Assembly (NCBI GenBank): GCA_007116685.1
Contig: SKIC01000013.1
Span: 1 to 12,344 of the forward strand
DNA length: 12,344 nucleotides
Direction: 5' to 3'
Source of the DNA: Balneolales bacterium
GTDB taxonomy: Bacteria > Bacteroidota > Rhodothermia > Balneolales > Natronogracilivirgulaceae
Part shown: positions 7,723-12,344 of the stretch, one piece after another
Layout of the letters: each line of letters starts with the position of its first letter
Position numbering within the stretch: position 1 is the first letter of the stretch
Notes under the pieces: generated by a model
What the model was told of the DNA's origin: nothing
The model's database searches: none
The model's input: the letters and a program-made list of their open reading frames with translations, nothing else
Program-made: the position numbers and the translations under genes

Positions 7723-9352
7723 TATAAGTGTCAGGAAGATCGTTTTCGTATAAGATGATATCTCCCGGCTCCAGAATTTGCTTAACATCTTCGTTAGCTT
7801 CAAACAGGCTGTTAACTACGGATACCTTATTCATGTCAAATCCACCTAATTCTAAACCAGCGTAGATTGGCTTTGTGCGTTTTTGTCCCACAAGGTAAAC
7901 TTTATCGAGATTTGCTCGGGCAATGGCACTACCAAACTTCTTGTTTTCTTCCTCTTCAATTTCTCCTAATTCAACCATTCCAGGCGTAATTATGATTCTC
8001 TTACCACCCGTAAATTGACTCAAAGTAGCCACCGCATTAGCCGCTCCTACCGGATTTGAATTAAAAGCATCATCAATGATAGAAATATTACCCCGTTTTT
8101 TTAATTCTAGTCTGTGCTCTACCGGCTCAAGACTTTCAGCAGCAAGTGCCATTGTCTTCAGACGCATCCCAAAAATCGAACCTACCGCAAATGCCGCTAA
8201 AATATTTTGAACATTATGGGCTCCGAGTAATCTGGTTTTTACAGTTTCCGATTCTCCTGCAGGCGAATGCGCTTCAAACTGGCAACCATCAGAATCATAT
8301 CGAATATTTGTGGCATAAAACTGTGCCTTGCCTAAGCCATAAGTAATTCTTTTCGCTCCAACAGGGGTTTGCATATTCATCACCAAAGTATCATCTCCAT
8401 TTAAAATGGCCGTGCCTTCGGGATGCATATTTGTTAGAATCTCTTCTTTTGTACGGGCAATAATATGCTGACTCCCAAATGTTTCAAGATGAGCAACACC
8501 AACATTTGTAACTACGGCAATATCTGGTTGGGCTATATCACAAAGTTCTTTGATATTCCCTCTGTAACGCGCTCCCATTTCCAAAATCAGTACATGATGA
8601 ACCGGTTGCAAATCATTATTAATGACTTTACAGATACCCATTGGAGTATTATAACTACCCGGCGTAAAGCAAACACTTAAGCGCTCTTTTAAAATATGCT
8701 GGATGACGAATTTGGTGCTGGTCTTTCCATAGCTACCTGTTATACCAATTACTTTTAATCCCGGATGCGCCTTGATTTTTGCTTTGGATTGCTTCACAAA
8801 ACCGTTTTGGATGTATTTTTCAACTGGTTTGAGAATCAGTAACGCCGGCACAAATAAAAGAGGCGCCAGCAAATCTCCGATAATCCATAAAAAAGCCAGT
8901 ATGTAAATCTCCGGAAAGTGCACCCCAACCTGAAAACTCATCATGGTGCCAAACAAGGGTATGGTTGCAATAAAAACGGTAGACAGAACTGCCAGTCGAG
9001 TGGCTCGGGGAGTCATAACCAAAGGCTTTTTTTCCTTTTCCGGTATCCAACGAGACAGGCTACCAAACCAAAACAGACCAAAAATCACAATGATTAGCAC
9101 AATGGCTGTATCTGTTAACCAATCGCTTAACTTCCATAATCCAAGCAGAATAATCAGGTTAAATGCAGCGTGTTCAACCATCAATACATGGGTACTCCAG
9201 TGAGCCCGAATCCATTTCCAGTACTCATTCGCCTTATATCCTGATTGTTGGAGTACGTTCAAGAAAAATCGGGACCGATAAAATAGGTGCCTGCCCATTA
9301 TCCCGATAAACAAGAATGAAACGAATTCAATAAACGTAAAATACCAATTCAA
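7715..9352 (-). CDS. MurF-like Mur ligase with N-terminal membrane domain
   Basis: A 545-residue protein. Residues 1-180 hold about five hydrophobic segments (near 3-20, 63-77, 82-98, 120-140, 148-175). Residues 200-545 are a Mur ligase: P-loop GITGSYGKTST (203-213), LEMGARYRGNI (258-267), VTNVGVAHLETFGS (281-294), ARTKEEIL with the lysine (302) that is carbamylated in the family, GAHNVQNILAA (377-387), DDAFNSNP (427-434) and PGMVELGE (457-464). These are MurF-type signatures, for the ligase that adds D-Ala-D-Ala or another dipeptide to UDP-MurNAc-tripeptide. Canonical MurF is soluble and about 450 residues, so the membrane part is extra. The start is a TTG at 9352: a stop codon 15 bases upstream leaves no ATG or GTG, and the next ATG (9298, residue 19) would remove the first hydrophobic segment. 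The substrate is uncertain. It could be an alternative MurF or act on another amide bond. Confidence 0.88.
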   Translation of the reverse strand: MNWYFTFIEFVSFLFIGIMGRHLFYRSRFFLNVLQQSGYKANEYWKWIRAHWSTHVLMVEHAAFNLIILLGLWKLSDWLTDTAIVLIIVIFGLFWFGSLSRWIPEKEKKPLVMTPRATRLAVLSTVFIATIPLFGTMMSFQVGVHFPEIYILAFLWIIGDLLAPLLFVPALLILKPVEKYIQNGFVKQSKAKIKAHPGLKVIGITGSYGKTSTKFVIQHILKERLSVCFTPGSYNTPMGICKVINNDLQPVHHVLILEMGARYRGNIKELCDIAQPDIAVVTNVGVAHLETFGSQHIIARTKEEILTNMHPEGTAILNGDDTLVMNMQTPVGAKRITYGLGKAQFYATNIRYDSDGCQFEAHSPAGESETVKTRLLGAHNVQNILAAFAVGSIFGMRLKTMALAAESLEPVEHRLELKKRGNISIIDDAFNSNPVGAANAVATLSQFTGGKRIIITPGMVELGEIEEEENKKFGSAIARANLDKVYLVGQKRTKPIYAGLELGGFDMNKVSVVNSLFEANEDVKQILEPGDIILYENDLPDTYNE

Positions 9353-9478
9353 AATACAGGCTGTCTTTTAATGTGCTGAGGTTTGGCTTTGAAACATGGA
9401 ACATGCTACTAAAATTCGGATAATATACGAAGTTCTTTATCTTAGATACCGATTACTAACTAACCCATCATAACTATT

Positions 9479-10477
9479 ATGAGATTAATTATTCCTATGG
9501 CTGGAAGAGGCACGAGAGTTCGTCCTCATTCACATACAACCCCGAAACCACTTTTGCCGGTAGCCGGTACTATGATTGTTGAACGTATTGTTCAAACTTT
9601 TGGAAAAACACTGAACAGAGATATTGATGAAATTTGCTTTGTTCTGGGCGATTTTGGTGATGAGGTAAAGAAGAGCCTTGCAGAAATGAGTGAACGTCAG
9701 GGAGCAAAAGCACGATTTTTCAAACAAGATATTGCAAAAGGAACCGCACATGCGGTTTATTGTGCCGCGGAAGCGTTGGAAGATGAGGTAATTATCGTTT
9801 TTGCTGATACCCTTTTTGATACTCAAACCAAAGTAAGCGTAGACGATGCTGACAGCGTGATTTGGCTGAAAGAAGTTGAAGACCCATCCCGATTTGGTGT
9901 GGCAGTAATGGATGGTGATCGTATCAAGAATTTTGTTGAAAAGCCGAAAGAACCTATTTCCAACCTGGCCATTATTGGAGTTTATTATTTTCAGGATGGT
10001 GCAAATTTGAAACGTGAAATTGAGTATCTCCTTGAAAACAACATTGTAGGTCACGGGGATGAATACCAATTAACTGATGCTCTTGACCGTATGCTGCAAG
10101 ACGGTAAAACATTCAAGTCTGCTACGGTTGATGAATGGCTGGATTGCGGAACACTTCCGGCATGGCTTGAAACCTCAGGCGAGATTGTTGCCAAAGAACA
10201 CCCGACATTTGATGAATCCCGATATCCCGGCTGTACTATTAATAAGCCCGTTTTTATAGCAGATGGTGTAGTAGTTACAGATTCAGAAATAGGACCAAAT
10301 GTAAGTATAGAATCAGGATGTACGATTTCAGGAAGCAAAATCAAGAATACCATCATTCAGCATGACAGCAGTATTACCAATTCTGACCTTTCTGATTCAA
10401 CTATCGGAAACAATGTGGTTCTGGAAGGGGCCAAAGGAAGTTACCACGTAGGAGATCACTCAGAAGTGAGAGTTTAG
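9479..10477 (+). CDS. Sugar-1-phosphate nucleotidyltransferase with C-terminal beta-helix
   Basis: A 332-residue cytoplasmic enzyme expected to make an NDP-sugar from NTP and a sugar-1-phosphate. The N-terminal pyrophosphorylase fold shows the nucleotide loop AGRGTRVRPHSHTTPKPLLP (8-27, with R13 and K23), FAD with the metal-binding D110, RFGVAVMD (138-145), VEKPKEP (153-159), DEYQLTDAL (194-202) and the metal-binding WLDCG with D222. Residues about 250-332 show imperfect hexapeptide repeats (IGPNVS, SGCTIS, STIGNNVV), a left-handed beta-helix. The architecture is that of long RmlA-like or GlmU-like enzymes. It is not GlgC-type, because GlgC is over 400 residues with different signatures. The sugar and base cannot be assigned from sequence. 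It starts at ATG 9479, has no Shine-Dalgarno, and ends just before a strong terminator. A supply role for the glycogen cluster is possible but unproven. Confidence 0.93.
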   Translation: MRLIIPMAGRGTRVRPHSHTTPKPLLPVAGTMIVERIVQTFGKTLNRDIDEICFVLGDFGDEVKKSLAEMSERQGAKARFFKQDIAKGTAHAVYCAAEALEDEVIIVFADTLFDTQTKVSVDDADSVIWLKEVEDPSRFGVAVMDGDRIKNFVEKPKEPISNLAIIGVYYFQDGANLKREIEYLLENNIVGHGDEYQLTDALDRMLQDGKTFKSATVDEWLDCGTLPAWLETSGEIVAKEHPTFDESRYPGCTINKPVFIADGVVVTDSEIGPNVSIESGCTISGSKIKNTIIQHDSSITNSDLSDSTIGNNVVLEGAKGSYHVGDHSEVRV

Positions 10478-10490
10478 TAACTCAGAAAAC

Positions 10491-10528
10491 AAAAAAAGGC
10501 ATGATAGGTTACTACCATGCCTTTTTTT
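10491..10528. terminator. Bidirectional intrinsic terminator
   Basis: AAAAAAAGGCATG (10491-10503) pairs fully with CATGCCTTTTTTT (10516-10528). After one mismatch, TAG/CTA (10505-10507 with 10512-10514) extends the stem to a GTTA tetraloop. The GC-containing core is flanked by a 7-base T-run in both directions. It can therefore end the nucleotidyltransferase transcript (stop at 10477) on the plus strand and the usp transcript (stop at 10544) on the minus strand. This is the clearest terminator in the window. Confidence 0.92.
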
Positions 10529-10543
10529 ATGCTCTAAAAGTTT

Positions 10544-10984
10544 TTACTTAATCACAGTAATTACGCACTGCATATGGTGTAGGATGTAATTACTTACCCC
10601 ACCGGAAAGTAAATCTGTAATTCGCCATCTGTAATCCGAGCCACCCATAATGATATGATCGGTCTGATTTCCTTTGGCGATTTCAACAATAACCTGACGA
10701 GGCTCCCCAATAGCAACCATGGTAGATACGGTTTCCGCCTCACCTGCGGTAGCGATGAAACGTTCTTTCGCTTCACGAAGAATCTGCTTTCCGCGCTCTT
10801 TTTCTTTGGTAAGAGCAGTTAATGGGTTCCGGCTCTGGGTATCCATAGGATCCGGAATAACGTGAATAATCATCACATTAGGCTTAGGCTTAATGAATGA
10901 ATACATCTGAGCCGCATATTCCACTGACAAATTAGCGTATTTTGAACCGTCAGTCGCGATCAACCATCTGCTTGGAAGTTCCAT
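10544..10984 (-). CDS. Universal stress protein (UspA family) with altered ATP motif
   Basis: A 146-residue single-domain Usp protein of normal length. The N-terminus SRWLIATDGSKYANLSVEYAA (5-25) has the conserved Asp-Gly-Ser, followed by VMIIHVIPDP (37-46) and VAIGEPRQVIVEIA (90-103). The C-terminal loop IIMGGSDYRWRITDLLSGGVSNYIL (111-135) corresponds to the G-2x-G-9x-G-(S/T) ATP-binding motif. The second glycine is Tyr118 and the final Ser/Thr is Gly129, so the motif is broken in either register. This suggests a member that does not bind ATP in the standard way. Usp proteins help survival of growth arrest and stress; the specific role is unknown. It is monocistronic, with a promoter-like pair upstream and the shared terminator downstream. 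Confidence 0.94.
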   Translation of the reverse strand: MELPSRWLIATDGSKYANLSVEYAAQMYSFIKPKPNVMIIHVIPDPMDTQSRNPLTALTKEKERGKQILREAKERFIATAGEAETVSTMVAIGEPRQVIVEIAKGNQTDHIIMGGSDYRWRITDLLSGGVSNYILHHMQCVITVIK

Positions 10985-11027
10985 AATTTCTGAATCTTGA
11001 ATACTGAATTATTTTCTAAGTTTTTGG

Positions 11028-11055
11028 AATATAACGAACATTTTGTCAAAGACAA
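11028..11055 (-). promoter_or_regulatory. Possible sigma-70-like promoter for usp, overlapped by a dyad
   Basis: On the minus strand, TTGTCT (11055-11050) and TATATT (11033-11028) are separated by 16 bases, lying about 44 bases before the usp start codon. The -10 matches 5 of 6 consensus bases and the -35 matches 4 of 6. A small dyad TTGTC-AAA-GACAA (11043-11055) covers the -35, a place where a repressor could act. No element matching TAnnTTTG was found for usp. This call is tentative. Confidence 0.4.
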
Positions 11056-11148
11056 GCCCCCACACACAGGAATTAACTAACAAAAGATGTTATTTGGCAT
11101 TTTATCGTATTCCTAAGCAAAAAATTAAATGAAAAATTACAGTTCCTC

Positions 11149-11167
11149 AAATGATTACCAATCATTT
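11149..11167. promoter_or_regulatory. Perfect dyad, candidate operator in the usp-cca spacer
   Basis: AAATGATT-ACC-AATCATTT is a perfect 8-bp inverted repeat with a 3-base centre. It lies 26 bases upstream of the cca -7 element, at or just above the expected -33 position, in the spacer between two divergent genes. This geometry fits a binding site for a dimeric regulator. The centre TGAT-N5-ATCA resembles the FNR/CRP half-sites but has N5 where FNR sites have N4, so no regulator is assigned. Confidence 0.45.
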
Positions 11168-11193
11168 CCATAATAGTTTATCAACACTATTCG

Positions 11194-11201
11194 TATTTTT
11201 G
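11194..11201 (+). promoter_or_regulatory. Bacteroidota-type -7 promoter element for cca
   Basis: TATTTTTG matches the Bacteroidota -7 consensus TAnnTTTG at every fixed base. No clear TTG is present at -33. Transcription would start near 11206-11209, giving a leader of about 30 bases before the Shine-Dalgarno-matched start of the tRNA nucleotidyltransferase gene. That supports a start near 11238 and argues against any start further upstream. Confidence 0.55.
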
Positions 11202-11208
11202 CCTCAAA

Positions 11209-11235
11209 ATGATTTATAAGTTCAATAGGAGTTAA
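11209..11235 (+). other. Eight-codon leader ORF overlapping the cca start region
   Basis: ATG at 11209 opens MIYKFNRS and ends with TAA at 11233-11235, in a different frame from the downstream gene. It contains the AGGAG of the main gene, and its stop overlaps the first ATC. If translated, it could deliver ribosomes to the non-standard start by reinitiation. It would lie at the very 5' end of the predicted transcript. It may equally be chance. Confidence 0.3.
11227..11231 (+). promoter_or_regulatory. Shine-Dalgarno AGGAG before a non-AUG start
   Basis: A perfect AGGAG, the best in this window, begins inside the in-frame TAG stop (11226-11228) of the cca frame. The codons that follow in frame are GAG TTA ATC ATC GCC ATT GTC. 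The ATC at 11238 is 6 bases away, an optimal distance, and ATT at 11244 is 12 away. No ATG, GTG or TTG is in range. Confidence 0.6.
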
Positions 11236-11237
11236 TC

Positions 11238-12344
11238 ATCGCCATTGTCAAGCTAGACACATTGGATTCTGATATTGCACACGTTTTCGAAAAAATTTCG
11301 ATAGCTGCAAAGCAATGTGCTCAACCTGTATATGTAATAGGCGGGTTTGTCAGGGATTATTATCTAGGCAGATTAGACGGTATAAAACCACCGGATATAG
11401 ATTTTGTTACGGTTGGTTCCGGAACATTGCTTGCTGAAGAAGTAGCCAAAACTCTCGGCACCGACAAAATCAATGTTTTCAAAAGATTCGGAACGGCTCA
11501 GGTTCGATACAAAAATATTGACCTTGAATTTGTAGGCGCACGTAAAGAAAGCTACCGGCCGGATTCTCGTAAGCCAAAGGTGGAAGATGGTACTCTGCAA
11601 GATGATCAACTAAGACGAGATTTTACTATAAATGCTCTATCATGGGAACTTGGCGATAATGGTGAAACCCAACTCATAGACCCCTTCAATGGTATCAAAG
11701 ACCTAGATAAAGGCATCATCAGAACTCCTACTGATCCCCTAGTTACTTTTAGCGATGATCCTCTACGCATGATGCGTGCGGTTCGTTTTGCAACACAATT
11801 ATCCTTTGAAATTGAAGAGCGTACCATGCAAGGGATAAATGAAATGGCACATCGCTTATCAATTGTGTCTTCAGAACGAATTACTGATGAATTGAACAAA
11901 ATCATCATGTGTCCAAAACCATCCAACGGTTTTTTATTATTGGATGAAACAGGACTGTTGAAGGAATTCCTTCCGGAGATGACCAATTTAAAAGGCGTGG
12001 ATATCAAAAATGGTGTTAGCCATAAAGATAATTTCTACCACACGCTGGAAGTTTTGGATAATGTGGCTGAAAAAAGCGATGATATTTGGTTACGCTGGGC
12101 TGCCATTCTTCACGATATTGCAAAACCACCAACCAAAAGATTTGCGGATGGCGTTGGCTGGACGTTCCATGGCCATGAGGTTCTGGGAGCACGATGGGTA
12201 AAAAAAATATTTCGACGCTTATCGCTACCATTGGATCAAAGAATGCGATATGTCAGGAATCTAGTTCGATTGCATCTACGACCTATTGCTCTGGTTGATG
12301 AAAAAGTTACAGACAGCGCAATTCGACGTCTGCTTTTTGATGCC
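11238..12344 (+). CDS. cca: CCA-adding enzyme / poly(A) polymerase family, partial at window end
   Basis: A class II nucleotidyltransferase with a C-terminal HD domain. It most likely repairs the CCA end of tRNA; bacterial poly(A) polymerase is the close alternative. Counting from 11238, the head shows YVIGGFVRDYYLG (32-44) and the catalytic DID (D53, D55). DQLRRDFTINALS (123-135) follows, then LIDPFNGIKDL, SDDPLRMMRAVRF and SSERITDELNK. The HD domain shows NFYHTLEVL, LHDIAKP (H292, D293) and FHGHEVLGA. The frame stays open to base 12344, with 369 codons visible; family members are about 450-490 residues, so roughly 100 are missing. The start is uncertain: ATC at 11238 or ATT at 11244 fits the AGGAG, while TTG at 11262 is the first ordinary start codon but has no Shine-Dalgarno. 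Either choice keeps the whole catalytic core. Confidence 0.93.
   Translation, partial: MAIVKLDTLDSDIAHVFEKISIAAKQCAQPVYVIGGFVRDYYLGRLDGIKPPDIDFVTVGSGTLLAEEVAKTLGTDKINVFKRFGTAQVRYKNIDLEFVGARKESYRPDSRKPKVEDGTLQDDQLRRDFTINALSWELGDNGETQLIDPFNGIKDLDKGIIRTPTDPLVTFSDDPLRMMRAVRFATQLSFEIEERTMQGINEMAHRLSIVSSERITDELNKIIMCPKPSNGFLLLDETGLLKEFLPEMTNLKGVDIKNGVSHKDNFYHTLEVLDNVAEKSDDIWLRWAAILHDIAKPPTKRFADGVGWTFHGHEVLGARWVKKIFRRLSLPLDQRMRYVRNLVRLHLRPIALVDEKVTDSAIRRLLFDA

Noticed and set aside
9353..9478. Promoters in the spacer between the Mur ligase and nucleotidyltransferase genes
   Set aside because: TATCTTAG (9438-9445) and TAAAAT (9410-9415) each resemble promoter elements, but no partner element lies at proper spacing, so nothing firm can be called.
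9530..10069. 179-codon minus-strand open frame
   Set aside because: Antisense shadow of the nucleotidyltransferase, whose catalytic motifs are continuous across the same bases.
11149..11167. FNR or Fur box
   Set aside because: The half-site spacing is N5 where FNR needs N4, and the sequence lacks the GATAAT repeats of a Fur box.
11606..12007. 133-codon minus-strand open frame
   Set aside because: It lies wholly antisense to the well-supported tRNA nucleotidyltransferase gene, and its translation shows no recognisable motifs.

Overview
The window looks like chromosomal DNA of a Balneolia / Bacteroidota-type (FCB group) bacterium of moderate GC. The grounds are: a short glycosyltransferase-5 protein next to a DUF4270-like lipoprotein, a pairing familiar from Bacteroidota; a perfect Bacteroidota-type TAnnTTTG promoter element in front of the tRNA nucleotidyltransferase gene; and few Shine-Dalgarno sequences. 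The species cannot be named from the sequence alone. No rRNA, tRNA, CRISPR, phage or transposase gene is visible.

Positions 1-6364 form a run of minus-strand genes for alpha-glucan metabolism and envelope proteins. In transcription order they are glgB (branching enzyme), malQ (4-alpha-glucanotransferase), a 267-residue protein equal to only the N-terminal half of glycogen synthase, a DUF4270-like lipoprotein, and the start of a secreted, probably outer-membrane, protein that leaves the window at base 1. GlgB makes alpha-1,6 branches and MalQ rearranges linear chains. The half-synthase lacks the donor-binding half and its acceptor-side lysine-glycine loop is altered, so it is probably not a glycogen synthase. 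A 96-bp element with 14-bp terminal inverted repeats lies between malQ and the half-synthase and resembles a MITE.

Positions 6478-9352 hold a LolC/LolE-type ABC permease (plus strand) and, convergently with only 4 bases between them, a MurF-like Mur ligase carrying about 180 residues of membrane segments at its N-terminus. A sugar-1-phosphate nucleotidyltransferase with a C-terminal beta-helix follows on the plus strand (9479-10477). It converges with a universal stress protein gene, and the two share a strong bidirectional terminator. No glgC, glgP or full-length glgA is in the window.

The right end (11238-12344) is a CCA-adding enzyme / poly(A) polymerase family gene with an HD domain, cut by the window edge. 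Its start is unusual. A perfect AGGAG lies just after the in-frame stop codon, but no ATG, GTG or TTG follows at proper distance: only ATC, ATC and ATT do, and the first TTG comes 30 bases later. The usp-cca divergent spacer also holds a perfect 8-bp dyad and promoter-like elements. I found no wholly new multi-gene system. The strongest leads are the non-canonical cca start, the membrane-anchored Mur ligase, the catalytically doubtful half-synthase tied to a lipoprotein, and the inverted-repeat element.
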